A DNA stretch of 56,478 nt, taken from NCBI GenBank assembly GCA_963677915.2, contig CAXXGE010000005.1:1-56478 (forward strand). Reading direction: 5' to 3'. The translations under genes and the position numbers were made by a program. This document shows positions 1-9,080 of the stretch, piece after piece (positions within the stretch are counted from its first letter, which is position 1; each line of letters opens with the position of its first letter). Source of the stretch: G963677915 sp963677915 (lineage in GTDB: Bacteria; Bacillota; Clostridia; Lachnospirales; Vallitaleaceae). A model generated the notes under the pieces. That model was not told the origin of the DNA, did no database searches, and saw only the letters and a program-made list of their open reading frames with translations.

Positions 1-950
1 TGTCCTTCGCAATCATGATCAGCGCACCCACCATGGCGTCCAGCACAAAAAGGTCCTGAATGCCGTAGTGCTTGATCTGATAGAAATGGTCATACAGCAG
101 CCTTTCGAACGTGAGGCTCTGTACGATCAGCCTGACCTTTTTGTTCTCGTCGGTATAGATCCTGGCTTCAAGTCCCTTTGCGATCTTATTAAGCAGAAAA
201 CCGATCTGCTCAGGCCATGGATTTCAAGAAGAGACTCGCCTTCCTGGATGTGTTTGCCGACCATGTTGGCGCAGTAGATTGTCACGTCCAGCTCCTTGGC
301 AATGGCAAAGAGCTTCTTCTCATCATAGTATTGGATGAAACCCGAGCGCGCCGCATTAAGCTCAACCGCTTCGCCTTCAAGGTCTCCTTTGAGTTCATCC
401 AGATTGCCGCTGCTTATCTCGGGCGAGTCTTCGACAATCTTCTGCTTCTTCTCCACCAGTCGGACCGTTTCATTCACCAGGTTCTGAATATAAAGGGACA
501 CCTGTATCGACTTGGCTATATAGTGTATGAAATAGACGAATATGATCGCCGCCAGGATAAGCAGGAAGATACCGACGGCCGGGGTCAGGATATCGCCGTA
601 AAGACAAGGGCCCCGATGAAGAATCCCAGAATCCGTAGGGTGATCCTCTTTTCCAGGAAGTCCTGAAGGGTCCGCGGCGACAGTTGGCTGCCGTAGAGGG
701 TTAGAACCACCATCATGATGGAGAAGGTGAAGGTCATCATCGCAACCAGGCTGCCCGCTGCCATGGAAAGGATTGAAACGCCGTCGCCTCTTGAAGTGAA
801 AAGAAAGACCGGCAGGCTCCGCGCCAGTACATCGTGCATGGAAACCTCGAGGTAGATGAAGACGACAGCCAGGACAGTGAAGCATAGAGCGAAGAGACCA
901 GGTACGAAATACAGCTTGCCTCTGACTGCCACAAACAATTTTTTAAACAT
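1..950 (-). pseudogene. DUF2254 membrane protein, two frame breaks, cut by window edge
   Basis: Reading leftward from ATG at 950, the N-terminus has two hydrophobic segments and text typical of DUF2254 proteins (FFIGALVF near position 600). The frame then stops at 585. The family continues in another frame (ILTPAVGIFLLI, then FVYFIHYIAKS, the conserved FIHhia element), and a second shift near 200-215 leads to a tail (QIKHYGIQDLFVLDAM) that runs off the window. About 15 residues usually seen between the second and third membrane segments also appear to be missing at the first break, so a real deletion is likely there. The start is 15 bases after the GDYXXLXY gene stop, with a G-rich ribosome site. 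Function of DUF2254 is unknown. Family assignment is fairly sure; whether the breaks are biological is not. Confidence 0.7.
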
Positions 951-965
951 TCCCGTCCCCCCCTC

Positions 966-1493
966 TCATTCTTCCATCAGTATATCCGTCAGGACACCCG
1001 TCCCTTTATACACCTTAACCTTTCCTAGCAGTGTACCTTCCCGGGCCGCATTCTCAAGTGCCAGCCCGGTCCCTTCCTTCAGGTAGAAGCGGTTGATCCG
1101 GTAGTCCACCTGGACCTTCGTAGGTTTGAAATCGATAGCATAGAACTCGATTGTTCTGACAAAGCATTTCAAATAGATTCCCGATGCCGGCTTTTCTCTT
1201 GTCAGATAGTCGACCGTATACAGCTCTCCTTCTGGTTTGAGTAGCGCATACATCGTTTCTTCAAAATAAGTTTCGTCTCCAGCGTCGCGTATATAGGAAG
1301 TATCCAGTTCGCTGATCTTGTAACTGAGCTGCACATAGTCGCCCCTGAAGATATCCGTCGGGTCCACCGGCACGGTTTCCAGAAGAATCTCATCCCCGAG
1401 CATGACCGTCATGTAGGGCCGGCTGATCATTAGAAGCAGGATCAGGACCGGCAGAACCAGCCCTAGGTAACGCTTATCTCTTGGTTTCCGCAT
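966..1493 (-). CDS. GDYXXLXY domain membrane-anchored protein
   Basis: This 175-residue protein has one N-terminal membrane segment (residues about 10-24) followed by an extracytoplasmic domain. The family signature GDYVQLSY is at residues 51-58, preceded by the usual DPTDIFR. Such proteins are regularly encoded next to DUF2157 proteins, and here the start overlaps the end of the DUF2157 gene by 20 bases, which suggests translational coupling and a shared membrane complex. No enzymatic role is established for the family. It resembles the substrate-free, single-pass members rather than those fused to DUF4401. The assignment rests on the motif and context and is solid at family level. Confidence 0.85.
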   Translation of the reverse strand: MRKPRDKRYLGLVLPVLILLLMISRPYMTVMLGDEILLETVPVDPTDIFRGDYVQLSYKISELDTSYIRDAGDETYFEETMYALLKPEGELYTVDYLTREKPASGIYLKCFVRTIEFYAIDFKPTKVQVDYRINRFYLKEGTGLALENAAREGTLLGKVKVYKGTGVLTDILMEE

Positions 1494-2586
1494 CGCCGAT
1501 CACTCCCTTCTTGCGTGCCATCCGCTCCATATAGAATCCGAAGGCCAGCAAAATGCAGCCGCCAATAAGGAAGAACACGGATTTCGGCATAAAATCGTAT
1601 AGCGTGTCAAAGTAGAACTTCAGGATGAAGGCCAAGATGAAAATCAGGCTCGTCATGCTGCCCTGCCGCGTTAGCCAGAACAGGCAGCCTACAAAGACGA
1701 TAGAGAATACGATGGCAAATACGGTGCCGTCGGAGACGCCCGGCCATTCTTCCCATAGATCCTCGAAGGACAGCATGAAGCCGGCAATCCCCATCACCAG
1801 AATGCCCTCAACACGGTTCAGGACTGGTGCGAACCGACCCTGCATGGGCCGGTAAAGCATGAAGGCGCCATAGGCAAGCATGATGCCGGTGAAAGCCAGG
1901 ATGTTCCAGTCGAAGTAGACGAACAGAACAATCAGCAGCAGGATCGGATAGGCATTGTTGAGGAAAAGAGAAAGCTCAGCCCTGTACTGTTTTTCATCCA
2001 GAAATATCCAGATGGCCGTCAGCAGCACAGCCAGGCCGAATGTCAGGGCGAAGTCAAGGTCTCCCGTCCGTTCCATCAGCATCAGGATATAAGCCCCCGT
2101 CAGGAGCTGGGCGAAGACATAGATCAGATAGTCCCTGTGCAGCCATACGATCGGCAGGATCCCCAGAATCCACAGGGCGAAATGCTCGGATACCGCCAGA
2201 TTCAGATTGAAGGTCTGGTCGACAAGGAACAGTCCGCCGCCGTAGATGAAAATCGAGATGTACTGCAGCGATTTCCCAGGCCTTACATACTTATCCTCCA
2301 GCTTCAGTCCCGCGACATAGAAAGCAACCATGCTCACCAGGATGACGGCCACCTTGACGGCTGCCGTGAAATGGTCCCAGTTGCTTGCAATATACGACAG
2401 GATGCCAAGACCGATCAGAACGGCTCCCACGGCTGTGACGACCGTAACGAAATTCAGGCTGTGCGCTTCGAATGTATCGACCATCCGGCCGGCCTGTTCC
2501 GACGAAACGATACCCTGATCGACAAAATGGTCCATATAGCCTTTGATTGACTTCATTTCCCTCGGGCTTACTTTGAATTTCTTCAT
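1474..2586 (-). CDS. DUF2157 polytopic membrane protein
   Basis: A 370-residue protein: a soluble helical N-terminus of about 45 residues with the DUF2157 pattern (helix, DQGIVSSEQAGRM, helix), then roughly ten hydrophobic segments, including VTAVGAVLIGLGILSYIASN at about residues 50-70. The C-terminus ends in a short basic tail. It starts at ATG 2586 after GAGGAG with 9-base spacing. The next genes, GDYXXLXY and DUF2254, follow with overlap or short gaps, so the three form one operon. Function is unknown; the pair DUF2157 plus GDYXXLXY is a recurrent membrane module. Confidence 0.85.
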   Translation of the reverse strand: MKKFKVSPREMKSIKGYMDHFVDQGIVSSEQAGRMVDTFEAHSLNFVTVVTAVGAVLIGLGILSYIASNWDHFTAAVKVAVILVSMVAFYVAGLKLEDKYVRPGKSLQYISIFIYGGGLFLVDQTFNLNLAVSEHFALWILGILPIVWLHRDYLIYVFAQLLTGAYILMLMERTGDLDFALTFGLAVLLTAIWIFLDEKQYRAELSLFLNNAYPILLLIVLFVYFDWNILAFTGIMLAYGAFMLYRPMQGRFAPVLNRVEGILVMGIAGFMLSFEDLWEEWPGVSDGTVFAIVFSIVFVGCLFWLTRQGSMTSLIFILAFILKFYFDTLYDFMPKSVFFLIGGCILLAFGFYMERMARKKGVIGDAETKR

Positions 2587-2615
2587 TTTGATCGCTCCTC
2601 ACATATTCCGATGCG

Positions 2616-2674
2616 GTGCCAAAAGGTCCGTCCCTCTGGCACTAACAGTGCCAGGGGGACGGACCTTTTGGCAC
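2616..2674. repeat. Inverted pair of a 27-base repeat unit
   Basis: Two 27-base units (2616-2642 and 2648-2674) face each other around a 5-base loop and match with a single G/T-type difference. Each unit is itself bounded by GTGCCA and TGGCAC. It sits directly after the SNF2 helicase stop codon. A third copy of the unit is at 53323-53349. The fold would make a long RNA hairpin, but no T-run follows on the minus strand, so it is either a weak terminator or a dispersed palindromic repeat. Confidence 0.8.
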
Positions 2675-2676
2675 TC

Positions 2677-5600
2677 TCATTTCAATATTTCAAGCAGCTC
2701 TTCCTTCGTAAACACAGCAGAACCGATGTTTTCCCCGGACAGCACCTGGTCGGCCAGTTCCTTCTTCGCCTCCTGGAGCTGCACAATCTTCTCCTCGATC
2801 GTGTTCTTTGCAATCAGCTTGTAGACGTTGACCACATTCTGCTGTCCGATGCGGTGAGCACGGTCCGTCGCCTGGTTCTGGGCCGCCACGTTCCACCACG
2901 GATCGAAGTGGATGACGATGTCCGCTGCCGTCAGGTTGAGCCCCGTCCCGCCCGCTTTCAGCGAAATGCAGAAGACCGACGTATCGTCCTGGTTGAAATC
3001 CTCGACCAGCTCGAGACGTTTTTCTTTCGACGTTTCCCCCGTCAGCGTGAAATAGCTGATCTTCATTGAATCCAGGTGCCTGTGTATCGCTTCGAACAGG
3101 GAAGTGAACTGGGAGAAAAGCAGCACCTTGTGTCCGCCTTCCACCGCCTCGCTGATCAGATCCAGGCATATGGCCATCTTCCCCGAAATATCCTTGTAAT
3201 TGTCATAGACAAGACGCGGGTCGCAGCAGATCTGCCTCAGTCTCGTGAGCTCGGCAAGCACCTTGATCTTCGAAGTGTTGAACTCCTCCGGCGTCTGCCC
3301 AGACAGCATTTCCTGAAGCTGGACAACCCGGGCGTCGTAGATATGCCGCTGCTCCCCCTCGATGGGCACGATGACATTCTCTTCTATCTTGTCTGGAAGG
3401 TCCGTCAGCACATCCCTCTTCAGCCGCCTCAGCACGAAGGGCGACACCATCTGCTGGAGCCTTGAAACCGCAGCCAGATCGTTGCCCTGGACTATGGGAA
3501 GCTCCATCTCCTTCTTGAAATGGTTGTAAGGGAACAGGAATCCCGGCATCAGATATTCGAACACACTCCACAGCTCGCTCAAACGGTTCTCGATAGGTGT
3601 TCCGGTCAACGCTAGCTTGAAACCCGCCCGTACCGCCTTGACCGCTTTGGATGCCTGGGTATTGTGATTCTTGATGTACTGGGCCTCGTCGATGATCTGA
3701 TAGCCGAAAACCGTCTCTTTGTAGCAACGGATGTCACGCTTCAGCAGGTCGTAGGACGTCACCAGGATTTCCCCCTCAGCCGCACCGGCAATCAGCGCCT
3801 CCCTTTCCTCCGGAAGACCCGTCACCGTCGTCACGTTCATTTGAGGGGCGAACTTTTCGAACTCGCTTCTCCAGTTGTAGACCAAGGATGCCGGGCACAC
3901 GACCAGCGCCTTCCCCATCTCCCCATTAGTTTCCATTTCGCTTTTCAAAAAGGAGATGACCTGCAGTGTCTTACCGAGTCCCATATCATCGGCCAGTATG
4001 CCCCCGAAGCCGTTTGCGTGCAGGGTTTTCATCCACAAAAACCCGCTTTTCTGGTATCCCCTCAGGATACTTTCCAGGGCTGTCGGCAGCTCGAACTCAT
4101 TCTCTTCCACCGTCTTGAAATTCCTGATCAGCGCCTTGTAGTTCTTCTCCTTGGAAACTGGAATGCTGCCGGCCTTCTTAAGCTGTTCGTCCACGAAAAG
4201 GGCACGGTACTTGGGCAGCTCGATCGCATCCTGTTCAAGCATTTTCTCCGTCAGGTTGAGCCCTTTTTTCAAACCGTGGAGAATCTCCAGCTCATCGTTT
4301 TCAACATTGACGAAATCGCCGTTCCTCATCCGGTAGTACTTCTTCTTCGGGTTGTAGTTGGACAGGATTTCGATCAGTTCACCTCTACTCATGTCCCCGC
4401 TGTCGAGGGTCAGTTCCATGAGGTTGCTCGTAATCGAAACGCCAAGCTTCACCGTCGTCCTGGATACGACATTGATCTTCTTCAATCGTTCCGACAAATA
4501 GATCTCACCATAATTGGCGAGGTCCGCCAGGCCCTTTGCCAGGAGTTCGTAAAGACGGTCGTCATCCTGGGCCAGCACCAGCTCGTCCTGCCACCCGTTG
4601 TATGCTGTGAAATAGGCCGACACCGCCTTGTTCACCTTCTTTTCAGCAGCCAGGTCCCGAAGGTCGCTGTTCTCACGGGAATAGAGGTTGACTTCCAAAT
4701 CGCCGTACTGGACCATCGTCCTGCAGGTGATGTGGTCCCTCTCAGGCGCGTCCAGATAGAACCTGAAAGCGGCCGGCTCCATGCCGTAGTCTTCTTCATT
4801 GAAGTTGATGCGTCTCACCTTGAAGTGCTCTTTCAGGGCCGGCAGCAGGTACCTGCAGAAGCCTTTGACGTCTTCCTTTTCTATGAAAGCGGTCCTGTCA
4901 TCGTATCTTCCCATCGTCAACAGGAAGTCCTTGATCGGTTCTATCGTGGCGATATCGATGATATGCACTTTCCCTTTATGGAAATAGATGAAATAGTTGT
5001 CCCCCGCATGGCCGGACAGCTTGTTCACCTTCAGCTCCAGGCCCTCTTCCTTGGCTTCAATCTGCAGGCTTCGTGGCACATTCTCGTAGCTGACTTCATA
5101 AACAGCTTCTCTTCCACGGATGTTCGTCCTGATATGTCCGCTGCCCGATTCCTTCAGATAGTCAGCCAGCGTGTCCGTTGTCAGCTTGATTTCCCGCTTG
5201 CTGCTGTAACCGTATTCATAGTGTCTGCGGTTGGCTTCAACTGTCTTTACGATGTACTCCGCCACCTTCTTCGATTCTTCATCAAACACTTCGAATCCGT
5301 GTATGAAGGCCAGCTGTTTTCCATACTCATGGTGCAAGTGCATTTTCATGTTGTGATAGAAAAGCATCAGATCTTTCAGCACGTACATCCTCACGTTTCC
5401 GATTTTGAAATCCATATGGATCGAATAGTCTTGTATATGGATACAGGGCTCGATCTTCACAGGATCCGTCAACTTTTCCTGGAACAGAGGTGTGATCCTT
5501 TCCCTTGAGGATGTCTTGAGCAGGTCCTTGATGCCGGGTGTCGTACTTCGCTTCACAACAACAGGACTCTTCACTGAATCGTCAGACGCAGCATATGCCA

Positions 5601-5874
5601 GCAGGGCCGCTACTAAATGCTTGCACAGGCCTTCATAATTCTCAAAGGCCGGGCAGTCGCAGTCTCCGTAGACCAAGTTGTCGGATTCCACATCATAGCC
5701 GTACTTAACGGTGTATAGATTCTGCCCGCTTCCACGAACATACGCAATGACATGATCCATGCCCTCTTCCTCTGCAACACTACTCTGAAGGACATGTCCC
5801 TTTTTGTATAGGTTGATGCCCTTACTGTATGTCTGAGGGTAGGCCATTTGTTTGATATCCAGGTGTGTCAGCAT
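2677..5874 (-). CDS. SNF2-family DEAD-like helicase with SWIM zinc finger
   Basis: A 1065-residue SF2 ATPase of the bacterial SNF2/RapA type that probably remodels or translocates on nucleic acid in the cytoplasm. A SWIM zinc finger is at residues 72-86 (C72, C74, C84, H86). A long SNF2-associated middle region follows. The ATPase core is at about 600-1050: Walker A DMGLGKT 630-636, DEAQ in place of DEAH at 729-732, LTGTP 756-760, and motif VI QATDRAHRIGQ at 1001-1011. Length and order match the SWIM-SNF2 family. It starts at ATG 5874 with AAGGAGA upstream, 25 bases after the HgcAB-like gene stop, so both are probably cotranscribed. Its target is unknown. Confidence in family is high. Confidence 0.95.
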   Translation of the reverse strand: MLTHLDIKQMAYPQTYSKGINLYKKGHVLQSSVAEEEGMDHVIAYVRGSGQNLYTVKYGYDVESDNLVYGDCDCPAFENYEGLCKHLVAALLAYAASDDSVKSPVVVKRSTTPGIKDLLKTSSRERITPLFQEKLTDPVKIEPCIHIQDYSIHMDFKIGNVRMYVLKDLMLFYHNMKMHLHHEYGKQLAFIHGFEVFDEESKKVAEYIVKTVEANRRHYEYGYSSKREIKLTTDTLADYLKESGSGHIRTNIRGREAVYEVSYENVPRSLQIEAKEEGLELKVNKLSGHAGDNYFIYFHKGKVHIIDIATIEPIKDFLLTMGRYDDRTAFIEKEDVKGFCRYLLPALKEHFKVRRINFNEEDYGMEPAAFRFYLDAPERDHITCRTMVQYGDLEVNLYSRENSDLRDLAAEKKVNKAVSAYFTAYNGWQDELVLAQDDDRLYELLAKGLADLANYGEIYLSERLKKINVVSRTTVKLGVSITSNLMELTLDSGDMSRGELIEILSNYNPKKKYYRMRNGDFVNVENDELEILHGLKKGLNLTEKMLEQDAIELPKYRALFVDEQLKKAGSIPVSKEKNYKALIRNFKTVEENEFELPTALESILRGYQKSGFLWMKTLHANGFGGILADDMGLGKTLQVISFLKSEMETNGEMGKALVVCPASLVYNWRSEFEKFAPQMNVTTVTGLPEEREALIAGAAEGEILVTSYDLLKRDIRCYKETVFGYQIIDEAQYIKNHNTQASKAVKAVRAGFKLALTGTPIENRLSELWSVFEYLMPGFLFPYNHFKKEMELPIVQGNDLAAVSRLQQMVSPFVLRRLKRDVLTDLPDKIEENVIVPIEGEQRHIYDARVVQLQEMLSGQTPEEFNTSKIKVLAELTRLRQICCDPRLVYDNYKDISGKMAICLDLISEAVEGGHKVLLFSQFTSLFEAIHRHLDSMKISYFTLTGETSKEKRLELVEDFNQDDTSVFCISLKAGGTGLNLTAADIVIHFDPWWNVAAQNQATDRAHRIGQQNVVNVYKLIAKNTIEEKIVQLQEAKKELADQVLSGENIGSAVFTKEELLEILK

Positions 5875-5899
5875 GTAAATTATTTCTCCTTCTCTATGT

Positions 5900-7243
5900 T
5901 TAGAAATTTAATGAAACATCAATCGCATTCACCGGACACTGCACCATACAGGCTCTACACGATACACAGGCAGCCCTATCGACCACCCTGGATTTGCCGC
6001 CTTCCACCTTGAAAACGGCCTTCGGGCAGACCGTCATGCAGGCTCCGCACCCGATGCACAGCTCTTCATCAACAGATATACCGACTTTCCTGTATCCGAT
6101 ATAATTGAACTTGACCAGCGGCGACCACCCCTGGAATTCCAGCACAAGATAGGCCACCCCGATGCTGATTGCCAGGCTGTCGATCCAGAAACCGACCTTT
6201 AGCACATTATACAAGAAAAGGTAATTCAGAGCGAACGTAAAACCTCCAAAAAACAGCGCCCACAGCCAGACATTCCTGATGATGCGTTTCGGGAAGATCA
6301 TCGCCTGGATGACTGTATAGAAGTAGACGGCCGGCAGGATGACAGCCAGATGATGCAAGCCGATGAAATTGAAGACAATCAGAAGCAGCACTGCCAGCAG
6401 GGTCGGGCTGCCTATGCCCGCTTCGATCCGCTCATTCAGATTGAAAGTCACCTTCCGAATGCCCATGTCTTTCGGATTTTCCATATAGGCAGCGATGTTC
6501 CTGATATGCACCGGTCCGAACACCGAGCGGAATCCCGTCTCATCCTCGATCCTGCCGACGGAGACGTTGGAGGCGGACAGCTGGGGCAGGATGATCCTTC
6601 TGTGATCGACCCTGGAAGCCAGGTCCGTACGTACAATTGCATCGACGATATGCTTCGTTCCGAAATGGCCGGCCTCGGTGGAACACCAGATATTGATGCC
6701 CCTGCTGTCGCAGACAAGAAGCCAGCAGTCCGTCCCTGCCAGCGCTTTCGCCACCCGTCTGACAGTCAGTTCGAAATTGCCTGTGACGAAGACCGGCGAT
6801 GACGCATCAGCCTCTCCTATCCTGTACAGACCCGTAGGTTCCGGATTGGGAAAAAGACGAAGCATCAGTTCAAACAGCGTCTTCACAGGGCGTTTCTTCA
6901 GGTATTTCAGCGGCAGGTCGGAGACATCCCCATGGACGGCTGTATCGACCTGCTTTGAATCGGTAATCAGCAGGGCTGCGATTACGACGATACCGACGGC
7001 CAATTTGATAGCTTGGAACGGCAGAATACCAAGAATGAAAAGAAAAAACACGACCTTCAGCGACCGGATCTTGTTTTGCAGCATGCCTCTTGCAAGGACC
7101 AAGTCGACCACGAACACAGAAACCGCCCCGGCGGTCATACCGAAGTAGATGCCGTCGGACGGATTGTGCCAGCGCCCGGCATAAACCAAGGCCAGCATCG
7201 CTATGAAACTGAGTACTTTGATTTTGCTGACTGACAGCTTCAT
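5900..7243 (-). CDS. HgcAB-like fusion: corrinoid-type domain plus dicluster ferredoxin
   Basis: This 447-residue membrane protein joins regions resembling both mercury-methylation proteins. Three hydrophobic segments (about 8-95) come first. Then follows an HgcA-like corrinoid domain: VFVTGNFELT 151-160, GINIWC 182-187 aligning with the HgcA cap helix NVWCAAGK, HFGT 193-196, HRRIILPQLSA 214-224 and GFRSVFGPV 237-245. Three or four more membrane helices (about 280-370) follow, then two [4Fe-4S] motifs as in HgcB (C396, C399, C402, C406; C426, C429, C432, C436). Cys187, equivalent to the Co-ligating Cys of HgcA, is kept, but the usual Gly-Lys after it reads Glu-Ala, and the C-terminal Cys pair of HgcB is absent. 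It may therefore be a corrinoid methyl- or electron-transfer protein that does not methylate mercury. Start at ATG 7243 after GAGGAG. Confidence 0.85.
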   Translation of the reverse strand: MKLSVSKIKVLSFIAMLALVYAGRWHNPSDGIYFGMTAGAVSVFVVDLVLARGMLQNKIRSLKVVFFLFILGILPFQAIKLAVGIVVIAALLITDSKQVDTAVHGDVSDLPLKYLKKRPVKTLFELMLRLFPNPEPTGLYRIGEADASSPVFVTGNFELTVRRVAKALAGTDCWLLVCDSRGINIWCSTEAGHFGTKHIVDAIVRTDLASRVDHRRIILPQLSASNVSVGRIEDETGFRSVFGPVHIRNIAAYMENPKDMGIRKVTFNLNERIEAGIGSPTLLAVLLLIVFNFIGLHHLAVILPAVYFYTVIQAMIFPKRIIRNVWLWALFFGGFTFALNYLFLYNVLKVGFWIDSLAISIGVAYLVLEFQGWSPLVKFNYIGYRKVGISVDEELCIGCGACMTVCPKAVFKVEGGKSRVVDRAACVSCRACMVQCPVNAIDVSLNF

Positions 7244-7295
7244 GATTCATCGCTCCTCTACGTTCTTTACTTCATGATATTAGAGCCAATTAGCA

Positions 7296-7337
7296 AAGTC
7301 AAGGCTAGCAAAGTTACGACTTTGCTAGCCTTGACTT
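7296..7337. terminator. Perfect 19-bp hairpin between TruA-like and HgcAB-like genes
   Basis: Arms 7296-7314 and 7319-7337 are perfectly complementary around a 4-base loop. The right arm overlaps the TruA-like stop codon (7336-7338). On the minus strand there is no proper T-run after the stem, so it may terminate weakly, stabilise the upstream mRNA end, or be a palindromic repeat. It separates the TruA-like gene from the HgcAB-like gene. Confidence 0.6.
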
Positions 7338-8091
7338 ACTGATGCGTTACATTTTGAAGACACAGCCCTCCAGCCATGCTTTTGTGTCCGACATACTTCT
7401 CACTGTAGGAATTGAAAGCCTTGGTAATGGTGTCGGGTTCTTTTTGTCCCAAACCGATTTCGATAAGTGTACCAACGATGAACCGCTCCATGTTAAGGAG
7501 GAACTGATTGGCTGTCATGGTGATGGTGATCTCGCATTCGGTCTCTTCTACTGTCAGATGTTCAATGGTCTTTACCGGTGTTTTCACCTTGCGGTTGTTA
7601 GTAAAAGCTCTGAAATCGTGCTCACCAAGAAAAAGCGCCGCTCCCCTTTGCATGAGTGAAACATCAAGGTGCTGGTCCATTACCTTCACATCATTGCGCT
7701 CTTTGAAAGGCCTTCTTGAAGCTTCCTTTTTCCATAGGCGGTACCTGTAGGTAACGTCCTTCAATTGATACTGGCTGTGAAACTTCTCATCTACCTCGTT
7801 CACACTGTAAGTAATGATATCATCCGGTAAATAGGTCTCAAGATAGGTCCGGATTTCCTCGGGACTGAATTGCCCATCCTCCACCTTGAAATTAACCACT
7901 TGCATATCTGCATCCACACCCGGCGCTGTATTGACAGCAGCAATCACGTTGATTCCACTGCCGTAGAGCTTGCCGAGCACATTTTCCATTTTACCCTGTA
8001 TGCTTTTTTCCGCTTCATCGCCTTTTGTCGTCTTGAATCCCTTATAGCGTCTGCCTTCATAGGCCATTGTTATTCTATAGTTTTTCATCAT
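7336..8091 (-). CDS. TruA-like pseudouridine synthase homologue lacking the catalytic Asp
   Basis: The 251-residue protein matches TruA along its length: N-terminal MAYEGRRYKGF, TYRYRLW after the active-site loop, GEHDFRAF, FLLNMERFIVGTLIEIGLG and a C-terminal CLQNV. TruA isomerises U38-40 in tRNA anticodon arms using the Asp of a GRTDAGVHA motif. Here the aligned stretch reads VNTAPGVDA: the Arg is Asn and the Asp is Ala (codon GCG near 7935). The rest of the fold appears intact, so this is probably an inactive or repurposed paralogue, for example an RNA-binding or regulatory protein. The second Met codon (8088) has better spacing from the GAGG site. Family is sure; activity is doubtful. Confidence 0.85.
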   Translation of the reverse strand: MMKNYRITMAYEGRRYKGFKTTKGDEAEKSIQGKMENVLGKLYGSGINVIAAVNTAPGVDADMQVVNFKVEDGQFSPEEIRTYLETYLPDDIITYSVNEVDEKFHSQYQLKDVTYRYRLWKKEASRRPFKERNDVKVMDQHLDVSLMQRGAALFLGEHDFRAFTNNRKVKTPVKTIEHLTVEETECEITITMTANQFLLNMERFIVGTLIEIGLGQKEPDTITKAFNSYSEKYVGHKSMAGGLCLQNVTHQ

Positions 8092-8221
8092 ACCTCATTC
8101 TTGAAAATGTATTTTGTATACCCTGCAATTCTACACCCAAGGTGGTTTTAAATCAATAGTATTCATTTACCGGTTTCCCCATCCGTGATAGACTTGACAT
8201 AGAGGAAGGAAGTGAATCACA

Positions 8222-9046
8222 ATGAATTCAAAAAACAACCTCATCGTTATCACCGGTATCGACTCGGGCATCGGAAAATGCCTGGTCCAGCAACTGCTCA
8301 AAACCAAATTCACAATTGTGGCTTCCTACGTTGATCATAATCCCTTCGAATCAAATCCCAGGGTCCAAGCCATAAAAATGGACCTGCGGCATCCCGATGA
8401 AGTGTCTGATTTCTGCAGACAGGCCAAGGAGGCTTGTGCAGACAGGAAACTGCTAGCCCTGGTCGTCAACTCAGGCGTCGCCTTGGGAGGGCCGATAGAA
8501 AATCTGCCGATGCAGATTTACAGGGACAGCTTCGAAATCAATTTCTTCGGGGCCGTGCAGACCATCCAGGCGCTCATTCCCGAACTGATTGCGGACAAGG
8601 GCAGGATCATCGTGAACGGTTCCATGGCTGGTAAGGTAGCCATGCCCTTCCTGTCTCCGTATGCCTCGTCGAAGTTCGCTCTTGAAGGGTTCTGCGACTC
8701 CCTGAGACGGGAGATGAATCCCTTCGGTGTGAAAGCCATACTGCTCGAACCCGGCGCCATCGCTACACCGATATGGGACAAGGCCCTAGAGCAGGACACG
8801 TCGTTCATCGATGGAAAGTATCTTGACAGCATGCAGGCATTCAGCGAGAACTTTATCGAAGGCGGCAGAAAGGGGATGGCTCCGGATCTTGCCGCGGCCA
8901 GGATCATATCAATCTTACGGTTGAAGCATCCGAAGTCCAGGTACATCATCGCCAGCAACGTCCCCGTGTCAAAGCTGACAGTCCTCATGCCCTCTCGGAT
9001 CATCGACAGGCTCGTTGTCAAATTGTTCCGGATGTATTATAGTTAA
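8222..9046 (+). CDS. SDR family NAD(P)-dependent oxidoreductase
   Basis: A 274-residue classical short-chain dehydrogenase. The nucleotide-binding TGIDSGIG is at residues 11-18, NSG replaces the usual NNAG, the catalytic Ser lies in VNGSMAGKV, and YASSK carries the Tyr/Lys pair, followed by the PG motif (LEPGAIATP). The C-terminal part resembles SDRs acting on retinol- or sterol-like substrates, but the real substrate cannot be told. ATG 8222 follows GAGGAAGG at suitable spacing. It is one of only three plus-strand genes, divergent from the TruA-like gene and convergent with rtcB. Confidence 0.9.
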   Translation: MNSKNNLIVITGIDSGIGKCLVQQLLKTKFTIVASYVDHNPFESNPRVQAIKMDLRHPDEVSDFCRQAKEACADRKLLALVVNSGVALGGPIENLPMQIYRDSFEINFFGAVQTIQALIPELIADKGRIIVNGSMAGKVAMPFLSPYASSKFALEGFCDSLRREMNPFGVKAILLEPGAIATPIWDKALEQDTSFIDGKYLDSMQAFSENFIEGGRKGMAPDLAAARIISILRLKHPKSRYIIASNVPVSKLTVLMPSRIIDRLVVKLFRMYYS

Positions 9047-9050
9047 CCTA

Positions 9051-9080
9051 TTCAAGGCAGCTCTACTCAGCTGCCTTGAA
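9051..9080. terminator. 12-bp hairpin at the SDR/rtcB convergence
   Basis: Perfect arms 9051-9062 and 9069-9080 with a 6-base loop lie just after the SDR stop and overlap the last codons of rtcB. No T-run follows on either strand. The position between convergent genes suggests a bidirectional, weak terminator. Confidence 0.5.

Noticed and set aside
3664..5508. 614-codon open frame on plus inside the SNF2 gene
   Set aside because: It is fully antisense to a well-supported helicase, has no family features and follows the codon bias of the opposite strand.
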